In this document: in pieces, positions 12,501-27,500 of the stretch
Position numbering within the stretch: position 1 is the stretch's first letter
Layout: every line of letters begins with the position of its first letter
Origin: Actinostola sp. cb2023
Lineage: Eukaryota; Cnidaria; Anthozoa; Actiniaria; Actinostolidae
NCBI GenBank assembly: GCA_033675265.1
Contig: JAUJYZ010001087.1
Coordinates: 706,501 to 770,500 of the forward strand
Length of the DNA: 64,000 bases
Reading direction: 5' to 3'
Notes under the pieces: generated by a model
Told to the model about the DNA's origin: nothing
What the model saw: only the letters and a program-made list of their open reading frames with translations
Database searches by the model: none
Position numbers and translations under genes: made by a program

Positions 12501-15500
12501 TCCCCGTGCTATGACAAGTGCACTCCCTGTGCTATGACAAGTGCACTCCCTGTGCTATGCACAAGTGCACTCCCTGTGCTATGACAAGTGCACTCCCTGT
12601 GCTATGACAAGTGCACTCCCTGTGCTATGACAAGTGCACTCCCTGTGCTATGACAAGTGCACTCCCTGTGCTATGACAAGTGCACTCCCTGTGCTATGAC
12701 AAGTGCACTCCCTGTGCTATGACAAGTGCACTCCCCTGTGCTATGACAAGTGCACTCCCTGTGCTATGACAAGTGCACTCCCTGTGCTATGACAAGTGCA
12801 CTCCCCGTGCTATGACAAGTGCACTCCCCGTGCTATGACAAGTGCACTCCCTGTGCTATGACAAGTGCACTCCCTGTGCTATGACAAGTGCACTCCCTGT
12901 GCTATGACAAGTGCACTCCCCGTGCTATGACAAGTGCACTCCCTGTGCTATGACAAGTGCACTCCCTGTGCTATGACAAGTGCACTCCCTGTGCTATGAC
13001 AAGTGCACTCCCTGTGCTATGACAAGTGCACTCCCTGTGCTATGACAAGTGCACTCCCTGTGCTATGACAAGTGCACTCCCTGTGCTATGACAAGTGCAC
13101 TCCCCGTGCTATGACAAGTGTGACAAGTGCACTCCCCTGTGCTATGACAAGTGCACTCCCTGTGCTATGACAAGTGCACTCCCTGTGCTATGACAAGTGC
13201 ACTCCCTGTGCTATGACAAGTGGACAAGTGCACTCCCCTGTGCTATGACAAGTGCACTCCCTGTGCTATGACAAGTGCACTCCCTGTGCTATGACAAGTG
13301 CACTCCCTGTGCTATGACAAGTGCACTCCCTGTGCTATGACAAGTGCACTCCCTGTGCTATGACAAGTGCACTCCCTGTGCTATGACAAGTGCACTCCCT
13401 GTGCTATGACAAGTGCACTCCCTGTGCTATGACAAGTGCACTCCCTGTGCTATGACAAGTGCACTCCCTGTGCTATGACAAGTGCACTCCCCTGTGCTAT
13501 GACAAGTGCACTCCCTGTGCTATGACAAGTGCACTCCCTGTGCTATGACAAGTGCACTCCCTGTGCTATGACAAGTGCACTCCCCGTGCTATGACAAGTG
13601 CACTCCCTGTGCTATGACAAGTGCACTCCCTGTGCTATGACAAGTGCACTCCCTGTGCTATGACAAGTGCAGTGCACTGCACCCGTGCTATGACAAGTGC
13701 ACTCCCTGTGCTATGACAAGTGCACTCCCTGTGCTATGACAAGTGCACTCCCTGTGCTATGACAAGTGCACTCCCTGTGCTATGACAAGTGCACTCCCTG
13801 TGCTATGACAAGTGCACTCCCTGTGCTATGACAAGTGCACTCCCTATGCACTATGCTACAAGTGCACTCCCTGTGCTATGACAAGTGCACTCCCTGTGCT
13901 ATGACAAGTGCAGTGACAAGTCCCTCCCCGTGCTATGACAAGTGCACTCCCCGTGCTATGACAAGTGCACTCCCTGTGCTATGACAAGTGCACTCCCTGT
14001 GCTATGACAAGTGCACTCCCTGTGCTATGACAAGTGCACTCCCTGTGCTATGACAAGTGCACTCCCTGTGCTATGACAAGTGCACTCCCTGTGCTATGAC
14101 AAGTGCACTCCCTGTGCTATGACAAGTGCACTCCCTGTGCTATGACCTGTGCTATGACAAGTGCAACACTCCCTGTGCTATGACAAGTGCACTCCCTGTG
14201 CTATGACAAGTGCACTCCCTGTGCTATGACAAGTGCACTCCCCGTGCTATGACAAGTGCACTCCCTGTGCTATGACAAGTGCACTCCCCGTGCTATGACA
14301 AGTGCACTCCCCGTGGACAAGTGCACTCCCCGTGCTATGACAAGTGCACTCCCTGTGCTATGACAAGTGCACTCCCTGTGCTATGACAAGTGCACTCCCT
14401 CCCCGTGGACAAGTGCACTCCCCGTGCTATGACAAGTGCACTCCCTGTGCTATGACAAGTGCACTCCCTGTGCTATGACAAGTGCACTCCCTGTGCTATG
14501 ACAAGTGCACTCCCTGTGCTATGACAAGTGCACTCCCTGTGCTATGACAAGTGCACTCCCTGTGCTATGACAAGTGCACTCCCTGTGCTATGACAAGTGC
14601 ACTCCCTGTGCTATGACAAGTGCACTCCCTGTGCTATGACAAGTGCACTCCCTGTGCTATGACAAGTGCACTCCCTGTGCTATGACAAGTGCACTCCCTG
14701 TGCTATGACAAGTGCACTCCCTGTGCTATGACAAGTGCACTCCCTGTGCTATGACAAGTGCACTACCTGTACTTGTGCTATGACAAGTGCACTGACCTGT
14801 GCTATGACAAGTGCACTACCTGCTACTCCCTGTGCTATGACAAGTGCACTCCCTGTGCTATGACAAGTGCACTCCCTGTGCTATGACAAGTGCACTCCCT
14901 GTGCTATGACAAGTGCACTCCCTGTGCTATGACAAGTGCACTCCCTGTGCTATGACAAGTGCACGTGCTATGACAAGTGCACTCCCTGTGCTATGACAAG
15001 TGCACTCCCCGTGCCGTGCTATGCACAAGTGCACTCCCTGTGCTATGACAAGTGCACTCCCTGTGCTATGACAAGTGCACACTCCCTGTGCTATGACAAG
15101 TGCACTCCCTGTGCTATGACAAGTGCACTCCCTGTGCTATGACAAGTGCACTCCCTGTGCTATGACAAGTGCACTACCTGTGCTATGACAAGTGCACTCC
15201 CTGTGCTATGACAAGTGCACTCCCTGTGCTATGACAAGTGCACTCCCCGTGGACAAGTGCACTCCCCGTGCTATGACAAGTGCACTCCCTGTGCTATGAC
15301 AAGTGCACTCCCTGTGCTATGACAAGTGCACTCCCTGTGCTATGACAAGTGCACTCCCTGTGCTATGACAAGTGCACTCCCTGTGCTATGACAAGTGCAC
15401 TCCCTGTGCTATGACAAGTGCACTCCCTGTGCTATGACAAGTGCACTCCCTGTGCTATGACAAGTGCACTCCCTGTGCTATGACAAGTGCACTCCCTGTG

Positions 15501-18500
15501 CTATGACAAGTGCACTCCCCGTGCTATGACAAGTGCACTCCCTGTGCTATGACAAGTGCACTCCCTGTGCTATGACAAGTGCACTCCCTGTGCTATGACA
15601 AGTGCACTCCCCGTGCTATGACAAGTGCACTCCCGTGCTATGACAAGTGCACTCCCTGTGCTATGACAAGTGCACTCCCTGTGCTATGACAAGTGCACTC
15701 CCTGTGCTATGACAAGTGCACTCCCCGTGCTATGACAAGTGCACTCCCCGTGCTATGACAAGTGCACTCCCTGTGCTATGACAAGTGCACTCCCTGTGCT
15801 ATGACAAGTGCACTCCCTGTGCTATGACAAGTGCACTCCCTGTGCTATGACAAGTGCACTGCACCCTGTGCTATGACAAGTGCACTCCCTGTGCTATGAC
15901 AAGTGCACTCCCTGTGCTATGACAAGTGCATGACAAGTGCACTCCCCGTGCTATGACAAGTGCACTCCCCGTGCTATGACAAGTGCACTCCCCGTGCTAT
16001 GACAAGTGCACTCCCTGTGCTATGACAAGTGCACTCCCTGTGCTATGACAAGTGCACTCCCTGTGCTATGACAAGTGCACTCCCTGTGCTATGACAAGTG
16101 CACTCCCTGTGCTATGACAAGTGCACTCCCTGTGCTATGACAAGTGCACCCCCTGTGCTATGACAAGTGCACTACCCCTTGTGCTATGACAAGTGCACTC
16201 CCTGTGCTATGACAAGTGCACTCCCTGTGCTATGACAAGTGCACTCCCTGTACTATGACAAGTGCACTCCCCGTGCTATGACAAGTGCACTCCCTGTGCT
16301 ATGACAAGTGCACTCCCCGTGCTATGACAAGTGCACTCCCCGTGGACAAGTGCACTCCCCGTGCTATGACAAGTGCACTCCCTGTGCTATGACAAGTGCA
16401 CTCCCTGTGCTATGACAAGTGCACTCCCCGTGGACAAGTGCACTCCCCGTGCTATGACAAGTGCACTCCCTGTGCTATGACAAGTGCACTCCCTGTGCTA
16501 TGACAAGTGCACTCCCTGTGCTATGACAAGTGCACTCCCTGTGCTATGACAAGTGCACTCCCTGTGCTATGACAAGTGCACTCCCTGTGCTATGACAAGT
16601 GCACTCCCTGTGCTATGACAAGTGCACTCCCTGTGCTATGACAAGTGCACTCCCTGTGCTATGACAAGTGCACTCCCCGTGCTATGACAAGTGCACTCCC
16701 TGTGCTATGACAAGTGCACTCCCTGTGCTATGACAAGTGCACTCCCTGTGCTATGACAAGTGCACTACCTGTACTTGTGCTATGACAAGTGCACTCCCTG
16801 TGCTATGACAAGTGCACTACCTGTACTATGACAAGTGCACTCCCTGTGCTATGACAAGTGCACTCCCTGTGCTATGACAAGTGCACTCCCTGTGCTATGA
16901 CAAGTGCACTCCCTGTGCTATGACAAGTGCACTCCCTGTGCTATGACAAGTGCACTCACCGTGCTATGACAAGTGCACTCCCTGTGCTATGACAAGTGCA
17001 CTCCCTGTGCTATGACAAGTGCACTCCCCGTGCTATGACAAGTGCACTCCCTGTGCTATGACAAGTGCACTCCCTGTGCTATGACAAGTGCACTCCCTGT
17101 GCTATGACAAGTGCACTACCTGTACTTGTGCTATGACAAGTGCACTCCCTGTGCTATGACAAGTGCACTCCCTGTGCTATGACAAGTGCACTCCCCTGTG
17201 CTATGACAAGTGCTATGACAAGTGCACTCCCTGTGCTATGACAAGTGCACTCCCTGTGCTATGACAAGTGCACTCCCTGTGCTATGACAAGTGCACTCCC
17301 TGTGCTATGACAAGTGCACTCCCTCCCAGTGCTATGACAAGACAAGTGCACTCCCTGTGCTATGACAAGTGCACTCCCTGTGCTATGACAAGTGCACTCC
17401 CTGTGCTATGACAAGTGCACTCCCTGTGCTATGACAAGTGCACTCCCCCGTGCTATGACAAGTGCACTCCCTGTGCTATGACAAGTGCACTCCCTGTGCT
17501 ATGACAAGTGCACTCCCTGTGCTATGACAAGTGCACTCCCTGTGCTATGACAAGTGCACTCCCTGTGCTATGACAAGTGCACTCCCTGTGCTATGACAAG
17601 TGCACTCCCTGTGCTATGACAAGTGCACTCCCTGTGCTATGACAAGTGCACTCCCTGTGCTATGACAAGTGCACTCCCTGTGCTATGACAAGTGCACTCC
17701 CTGTGCTATGACAAGTGCACTCCCTGTGCTATGACAAGTGCACTCCCTGTGCTATGACAAGTGCACTCCCTGTGCTATGACAAGTGCACTCCCTGTGCTA
17801 TGACAAGTGCACTCCCTGTGCTATGACAAGTGCACTCCCTGTGCTATGACAAGTGCACTCCCTGTGCTATGACAAGTGCACTCCCTGTGCTATGACAAGT
17901 GCACTCCCTGTGCTATGACAAGTGCACTCCCCGTGCTATGACAAGTGCACTCCCTGTGCTATGACAAGTGCACTCCCTGTGCTATGACAAGTGCACTCCC
18001 TGTACTATGACAAGTGCACTCCCTGTACTATGACAAGTGCACTCCCTGTGCTATGACAAGTGCACTCCCTGTGCTATGACAAGTGTGCTATGACAAGTGC
18101 ACTCCCTGTGCTATGACAAGTGCACTCCCTGTGCTATGACAAGTGCACTCCCCGTGCTATGACAAGTGCACTCCCTGTGCTATGACAAGTGCACTCCCCG
18201 TGCTATGACAAGTGCACTCACTCTATGACCTGTACTATGACAAGTGCACTCCCTGTGCTATGACAAGTGCACTCCCTGTGCTATGACAAGTGCACTCCCC
18301 GTGCTATGACAAGTGCACTCCCTGTACTATGACAAGTGCACTCCCTGTGCTATGACAAGTGCACTCCCCGTGCTATGACATGTGCACTCCCTGTGCTATG
18401 ACAAGTGCACTCCCTGTGCTATGACAAGTGCACTCCCTGTGCTATGACAAGTGCACTCCCTGTGCTATGACAAGTGCACTCCCTGTACTATGACAAGTGC

Positions 18501-21500
18501 ACTCCCCGTGCTATGACAAGTGCACTCCCTGTGCTATGACAAGTGCACTCCCTGTGCTATGACAAGTGCACTCCCTGTGCTATGACAAGTGCACTCCCTG
18601 TACTATGACAAGTGCACTCCCCGTGCTATGACAAGTGCACTCCCTGTGCTATGACAAGGAAGGGCAAGTTTTGTTTCACTTAGAAACTTACATACATACA
18701 TTGATGTGTTTCCCTCCGCAATACTTTAAACAAAGTAAAGTACTGCATTTACTGAGCTTAATGTTTACTGGGCATCAACATATATACTTGTGTGCGTTTA
18801 AATGGATTCTTATTTAAACAATACACGATAGCCACTACAACTTCAGTATACTCACATGTGTGCTAAGTGACTCTGACATACAATCCTTTTCATCTCTGAA
18901 AATGAATAAAATAAAAAAGACATCATTTTACTAGAAAGAATGAGACTTTTCTAAATCTTTGGAAAATTATTTATTTATGAAATGAAGGAGATGGCGGCGA
19001 CCCTAAGACATCGATAAAGTGTCTGGCGTTTTACCCTAAAATTAAATTCATTGATATTAGACATTCATTATATTTTAATTTGGTTTATTTTAACTGGATG
19101 TAAGTGGTGCCTTAAAACATTTGTATAATGCGCCATATAAGTATACTTAGCAAAACTAATATTTGGCTCCCTGTGTTCATATTGGAGTTGCTGTGGTTAG
19201 ATGTAGCAGGCCAAAAAAGTGTACAGATTAAAGGCGTTCTGGCCAAGTCACGAGTAGTAGTATAACATGAGTAGTATAACATGAGCAGTATAACATGAGT
19301 AGTATAACATGAGTAGTATAACATGAGTAGTATAACATGAGTAGTATAACATGAGCAGTATAACATGAGCAGTATAACATGAGCAGTATAACATGAGCAG
19401 TATAACATGAGCAGTATAACATGAGCAGTATAACATGAGTAGTATAACATGAGTAGTATAACATGAGTAGTATAACATGAGCAGTATAACATGAGTAGTA
19501 TAACATGAGTAGTATAACATGAGCAGTATAACATGAGTAGTATAACATGAGTAGTATAACATGAGTAGTATAACATGAGCAGTATAACATGAGCAGTATA
19601 ACATGAGTAGTATAACATGAGTAGTATAACATGAGCAGTACAACATGAGTAGTATAACATGAGTAGTATAACATGAGTTGTATAACATGAGTAGTATAAC
19701 ATGAGCAGTATAACATGAGCAGTATAACATGAGTAGTATAACATGAGTAGTATAACATGAGTAGTATAACATGAGTAGTATAACATGAGCAGTATAACAT
19801 GAGTAGTATAACATGGGTAGTATAACATGAGTAGTATAACATGAGTAGTATAACATGAGTAGTATAACATGAGTAGTATAACATGAGTAGTATAACATGA
19901 GTAGTATAACATGAGCAATATAACATGAGCAGTATGACATGAGCAGTATGACATGAGTTGTATAACATGAGTAGTATAACATGAGTAGTATAACATGAGT
20001 AGTATAACATGAGTAGTATAACATGAGTTGTATAACATGAGCAGTATAACATGAGTAGTATAACATGAGTAGTATAACATGAGCAGTATAACATGAGCAG
20101 TATAACATGAGTAGTATAACATGAGTAGTATAACATGAGTAGTATAACATGAGTAGTATAACATGAGCAGTATAACATGAGTAGTATAACATGAGTAGTA
20201 TAACATGAGTAGTATAACATGAGTAGTATAACATGAGTAGTATAACATGAGTAGTATAACATGAGTAGTATAACATGAGTAGTATAACATGAGCAGTATA
20301 ACATGAGCAGTATAACATGAGCAGTATAACATGAGCAGTATAACATGAGTAGTATAACATGAGTAGTATAACATGAGTAGTATAACATGAGCAGTATAAC
20401 ATGAGTAGTATAACATGAGTAGTATAACATGAATAGTATAACATGAGTAGTATAACATGAGTAGTATAACATGAGTTGTATAACATGAGTAGTATAACAT
20501 GAGTAGTATAACATGAGTAGTATAACATGAGTTGTATAACATGATGTATAACATGAGTAGTATAACATGAGTAGTATAACATGAGTATAACATGAGTAGT
20601 ATAACATGAGCAGTATGACATGAGTAGTATAACATGAGTAGTATAACATGAGTAGTATAACATGAGTAGTATAACATTCATGAGTTGTATAACATGAGTT
20701 GTATAACATGAGCAGTATAACATGAGTAGTATAACATGAGTTGTATAACATGAGTAGTACAATAATAACATGAGTAGTATAACATGAGTAGTATAACATG
20801 AGTAGTATAACATGAGTAGTATAACATGAATAGTATAACATGAGTAGTATAACATGAGTAGTATAACATGAGTAGTATAACATGAGTAGTATAACATGAG
20901 CAGTATAACATGAGTAGTATAACATGAGTAGTATAACATGAGTAGTATAACATGAATAGTATAACATGAGTAGTATAACATGAGTAGTATAACATGAGTA
21001 GTATAACATGAGTTGTATAACATGAGTAGTATAACATGAGTTGTATAACATGAGTTGTATAACATGAGTAGTATAACATGAGTAGTATAACATGAGTAGT
21101 ATAACATGAGTTGTATAACATGAGTAGTATAACATGAGTAGTATAACATGAGTTGTATAACATGAGTAGTATAACATGAGTAGTATAACATGAGTAGTAT
21201 AACATGAGCAGTATAACATGAGCAGTATAACATGAGTAGTATAACATGAGTAGTATAACATGAGTAGTATAACATGAGTAGTATAACATGAGTAGTATAA
21301 CATGAGTAGTATAACATGAGTAGTATAACATGAGTAGTATAACATGAGCAGTATAACATGAGCAGTATAACATGAGTAGTATAACATGAGCAGTATAACA
21401 TGAGTAGTATAACATGAGTAGTATAACATGAGTAGTATAACATGAGTAGTATAACATGAGTAGTATAACATGAGTAGTATAACATGAGTAGTATAACATG

Positions 21501-24500
21501 AATAGTATAACATGAGTAGTATAACATGAGTAGTATAACATGAGTAGTATAACATGAGCAGTATAACATGAGCAGTATAACATGAGCAGTATGACATGAG
21601 TAGTATAACATGAGTAGTATAACATGAGTAGTATAACATGAGTAGTATAACATGAGCAGTATAACATGAGTAGTATAACATGAGTAGTATAACATGAGTA
21701 GTATAACATGAGTAGTATAACATGAGTAGTATAACATGAGTAGTATAACATGAGTAGTATAACATGAGTAGTATAACATGAGTAGTATAACATGAGTAGT
21801 ATAACATGAGTAGTATAACATGAGTAGTATAACATGAGCAATATAACATGAGCAGTATGACATGAGCAGTATGACATGAGTAGTATAACATGAGTAGTAT
21901 AACATGAGTAGTATAACATGAGTAGTATAACATGAGTAGTATAACATGAGTAGTATAACATGAGTAGTATAACATGAATAGTATAACATGAGTAGTATAA
22001 CATGAGTTGTATAACATGAGTAGTATAACATGAGCAGTATAACATGAGCAGTATAACATGAGTAGTATAACATGAGTAGTATAACATGAGTAGTATAACA
22101 TGAGTAGTATAACATGAGTAGTATAACATGAGTAGTATAACATGAGCAATATAACATGAGTAGTATATGAACATGACATAATATAACATGAGTAGTATAA
22201 CATGAGTAGTATAACATGAGTAGTATAACATGAGTAGTATAACATGAGAGTATAACATGAGTAGTATAACATGAGTAGTATAACATGAGTAGTATAACAT
22301 GAGCAGTATAACATGAGCAGTATAACATGAGCAGTATAACATGAGTAGTATAACATGAGTAGTATAACATGAGCAGTATAACATGAGCAATATAACATGA
22401 GTATTATAACATGAGTAGTATAACATGAGTAGTATAACATGTTTGTATAACATGAGTAGTATAACATGAGTAGTATAACATGAGTAGTATAACATGAGCA
22501 GTATAACATGAGCAGTATAACATGAGCAATATAACATGAGCAGTATAACATGAGTAGTATAACATGAGTAGTATAACATGAGTAGTATAACATGAGTAGT
22601 ATAACATGAGTAGTATAACATGAGTAGTATAACATGAGTAGTATAACATGAGCAGTATAACATGAGCAGTATAACATGAGTAGTATAACATGAGCAGTAT
22701 AACATGAGCAGTATAACATGAGTAGTATAACATGAGTAGTAGTATAACATGAGTAGTATAACATGAGTAGTATAACATGAGTAGTATAACATGAGTAGTA
22801 TAACATGAGTAGTATAACATGAGTAGTATAACATGAGTAGTATAACATGAGTATGAGTATAACATGAGTAGTATAACATGAATAGTATAAAATGAATAGT
22901 ATAACATGAGTAGTATAACATGAGCAGTATATAACATGAGCAGTATAACATGAGTAGTATAACATGAGTAGTATAACATGAGTAGTATAACATGAGTAGT
23001 ATAACATGAGTAGTATAACATGAGTATTATAACATGAGTAGTATAACATGAATAGTATAAAATGAATAGTATAACATGAGTAGTATAACATGAGCAGTAT
23101 AACATGAGTAGTATAACATGAGTAGTATAACATGAGTAGTATAACATGAGTAGTATAACATGAGCAGTATGACATGAGCAGTATGACATGAGCAGTATGA
23201 CATGAGCAGTATAACATGAGCAGTATAACATGAGCAGTATAACATGAGTTGTATAACATGAGTAGTATAACATGAGCAGTATAACATGAGTAGCATAACA
23301 TGAGTTGTATAACATGAGTAGTATAACATGAGTAGTATAACATGAGTTGTATAACATGAGTAGTATAACATGAGCAGTATAACATGAGTAGTATAACATG
23401 AGTAGTATAACATGAGTAGTATAACATGAGTAGTATAACATGAGTAGTAGTATAACATGAGCAGTATAACAGTAGTAACATGAGTAGTATAACATGAGTA
23501 GTATAACATGACATGAGTTGTATAACATGAGTAGTATAACATGAGTAGTATAACATGAGTAGTATAACATGAGTAGTATAACATGAGTAGTATAACATGA
23601 GTAGTATAACATGAGTAGTATAACATGAGTAGTATAACATGAGTAGTATAACATGAGTAGTATAACATGAGTAGTATAACATGAGTAGTATAACATGAGT
23701 AGTATAACATGAGTAGTATAACATGAGTAGTATAACATGAGTAGTATAACATGAGTAGTATAACATGAGTAGTATAACATGAGTAGTATAACATGAGTAG
23801 TATAACATGAGTAGTATAACATGAGTAGTATAACATGAGTAGTATAACATGAGTTAGTATAACATGAGTAGTATAACATGAGCAGTATAACATGAGTAGT
23901 ATAACATGAGTAGTATAACATGAGTAGTATAACATGAGTAGTATAACATGAGTAGTATAACATGAGTTGTATAACATGAGTAGTATAACATGAGTTGTAT
24001 AACATGAGTAGTATAACATGAGTAGTATAACATGAGTAGTATAACATGAGTAGTATAACATGAGTAGTATAGTATAACATGAGTTAGTATAACATGAGTA
24101 GTATAACATGAGCAGTATAACATGAGTAGTATAACATGAGCAGTATAACATGAACATGAGTAGTATAACATTCATGAGTTGTATAACATGAGTTGTATAA
24201 CATGAGTAGTATAACATGAGTAGTATAACATTCATGAGTTGTATAACATGAGTAGTATAACATGAGTAGTATAACATGAGTAGTATAACATGAGTAGTAT
24301 AACATGAATAGTATAACATGAGTAGTATAACATGAGTATAACAGTATAACATGAGTAGTATAACATGAGTAGTATAACATGAGTAGTATAACATGAGTAG
24401 TATAACATGAGTAGTATAACATGAGTAGTATAACATGAGTGTATAACATGAGTAGTACAACATGAGCAGTATAACATGAGTAGTATAACATGAGTAGTAT

Positions 24501-27500
24501 AACATGAGTAGTATAACATGAGTAGTATAACATGAGTAGTATAACATGAGTTGTATAACATGAGCAGTATAACATGAGCAGTATAACATGAGTAGTATAA
24601 CATTGAGTAGTATAACATGAGTAGTATAACATGAGTAGTATAACATGAGTAGTATAACATGAGTAGTATAACATGAATAGTATAACATGAGTAGTATAAC
24701 ATGAGCAGTATAACATGAGTAGTATAACATGAGTAGTATAACATGAGTAGTATAACATGAGTAGTATAACATGAGTAGTATAACATGAGTTGTATAACAT
24801 GAGTAGTACAACATGAGCAGTATAACATGAGTAGTATAACATGAGTAGTATAACATGAGTAGTATAACATGAGTAGTATAACATGAGTAGTATAACATGA
24901 GTTGTATAACATGAGCAGTATAACATGAGTAGTATAACATTGAGTAGTATAACATGAGTAGTATAACATGAGTAGTATAACATGAGTAGTATAACATGAG
25001 TAGTACATGTACATCATGTAATAGATACAATTATATGAGCGGCCGTGTTGTATGAGACATACAATCACGAGCCAAAGGCGAGTGATTGTAGATCTCATAG
25101 AACATGGACGCGAATATATTGTATCGGATCCATAGATGTATAAAATCTTGTTCTACTATAATTTTCAAGATACCAGTAAGTTTGGCCGAGAAAATCAAAG
25201 ATTTAGTCTGTGCAAATCAAGACGATTTTGTATCAAAAATACAAGCTCTGTCACGGTTGTGATTTCTATTGTGTTTTCCTCATGAATTATTAATGAATAT
25301 GATAAGAGTAGGTAACATACCGCACTCTTGCAAGTTCGCCATTTACAATTGAAAGTTGGCATTCAAGAGATCTTAGCTTGTCGTCCATCTCTTTGGACTT
25401 TGTCTTCTCGTTTGCTATTTCCTTTTGAAGATCAGTTACCCTATAAGAACAAAGAACATATGGTATTCACCGGTGTATAAGCTGCACTTTTTTCTGAAAA
25501 TCATGATCCAAAGTTGGGGGTTGCGGCTTATCTGTGAGAACATTGGGAATTGGTACATAAAATTAACATAAAAGTATAAAAGAGTACGTACATCATTCGT
25601 GTGTTTATTACTGTTAGTTACTCCTAAAAGCATTCGCCATTGGTTAGACGTTAAACAGGCAAATTAACACCGGGTGCTAACACCTTTTCAGACAGTTTAC
25701 GTTTTGCTAAATTGTGCTAACGGTTTTACTACAAGATCTATTATGGTTTTGGGTAAATGGTTTCATTGATTGGTGCTAACACAACATAGTACAAGTGAAG
25801 ATCTATTGTTTTACATTGTTAAGGGCTCCCTGCAAGAACAACGTAAGTGATCTCTGATCAAAATCTAAATTCTCCTTCAGATTCATTGATTTTCAAAGGA
25901 GAATTAGGGTTTTGACCACAAGTCACTTACTGTCTGTTCTTGCAGGGACCGTTCAATTGTTCACACCCTTGATTGACAGACACAGTCCAAACTGTGTCCA
26001 CTGCTTGGTCAGTGATCAGCTGGATGAAGATATCGATTATGATTGCTAAACATGAAACAGTACTCAATAACACATACCTTGAATCTAGATGATCAGTATT
26101 CAAGGACATGTTACCAAGCTTTTGATAGGCTTTATCACGTTCATCTTGCAATTGCATGCTTTCCGCTAAAATAACAAAATATACTCAGTAGCTGACCACC
26201 TTTAGTTAATAGACCGAATGCAAAAATGTCTGCCAATTTAAATAGTGATTGTTATGGACTGACTAGCCTCGTGTCCATGGTGGTTATGGACTGACTAGCC
26301 TCGTGTCCATGGTGTTGCACAAAAGAGATATAATTCATGTGGACACGTGGTTAGTCAGTCCAAAACAATCACTATTTTTGCATTTGGTCAATATATAGCA
26401 TAGATAATCATTTTGTAAAGTTTGACAGCCTAGTTTCACGAGATAGAATAGTTTGATGATGAGATTGGAATGTACCTTTTAACTTTCTCATTGCCACTAG
26501 CAGTTTAGCTGATCTCTTCTCTGCATTTTTCTTCCTTAAACTCAGTAGGTTCACTTTCTCGGCAAAGTGGTTGACGTCCTTGTCAAACTGTACTTTTAGT
26601 TGCTAAAAAATCATTTTGTTTTGTCGGTATAGATCGTTTGCACTTACGTCATCGTAAAATTATCTGGGCCTAAATATTGAGTATAATTGAACAAAAGTTT
26701 GTACAACTAAAAGAGCAGTCAAAATCATGTATCTCAACCAAAGTTTGAGTTATAAGAAGCTTTCAAAGCCGAGATATGAGCGATCAAATGTGCACATCAT
26801 TTACAAATATAGTGTGAATGTATGGGTCCGCCATCTTGGTGTACAACCATAGTACACCAACATGGCGGCCAAAACACCAAGGATCAAAATTCCGTTAAAA
26901 TTACAAACAACTCAGTTTTTCAATAGAAATATTAATCAAATCAAACTTACATATCATTTATGAAGTAAAAAACGTATCATTTGAAGCAAATTTCCCTAAT
27001 TATCTGGCTTTAGAATACATGTGACAGTGTTACGTGACAGAAATTGACTCTCAATTAAATCAAAAACCAAACATCGAAAGTACACTTATTTTTTTGTGAA
27101 GACTTTTTTTATGGATAGAAACAAAATATCAAAAACACAGTTTTGTATGATGAATATTTTAGCTTTTAACATTTTGATGACGTCATGTGCAAACGATCTA
27201 TTGACATCCAGCCCATAAGTAGGAGCATCCATGCTTCATATTGGGTCTATGGAAGGCGTTTGAACAAGTTTGGCTATTTTTAGGATACGAAATTGGCCAA
27301 TCACTGTGCACTTCTGGTCATAGAACACGTTCCGAGCTGTTGATCACGAGAAGCTAAAAATGCTGCAAATACAATTACAATATGTTTTTCACTGAAACAT
27401 TTCGAAGTAGAAATGTTCTACAATGTATTTCATGTTTAACTACTGCAGAGAGACTGATTGAAGTTCGTAAACAAGGATAATAGAAATGGATTTGTCAGTC

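Noticed and set aside
18690..18760. Alternative exon 22 ending at GTATGT near 18700
   Set aside because: Phase would fit, but the peptide (TLLCLKYCGG) is not coiled coil and the acceptor has no pyrimidine tract; 18856-18895 is far better.
7061..25005. CRISPR-like arrays
   Set aside because: Units are contiguous without unique spacers, there are no cas genes, and the context is eukaryotic.
19112..25098. Minus-strand reading frames up to 1540 codons (YYSCYTTHVILLML repeats)
   Set aside because: Product of a 14-bp repeat without stops; three frames are open at once, with no codon bias and no start context, and the array lies inside an intron of a well-supported gene.
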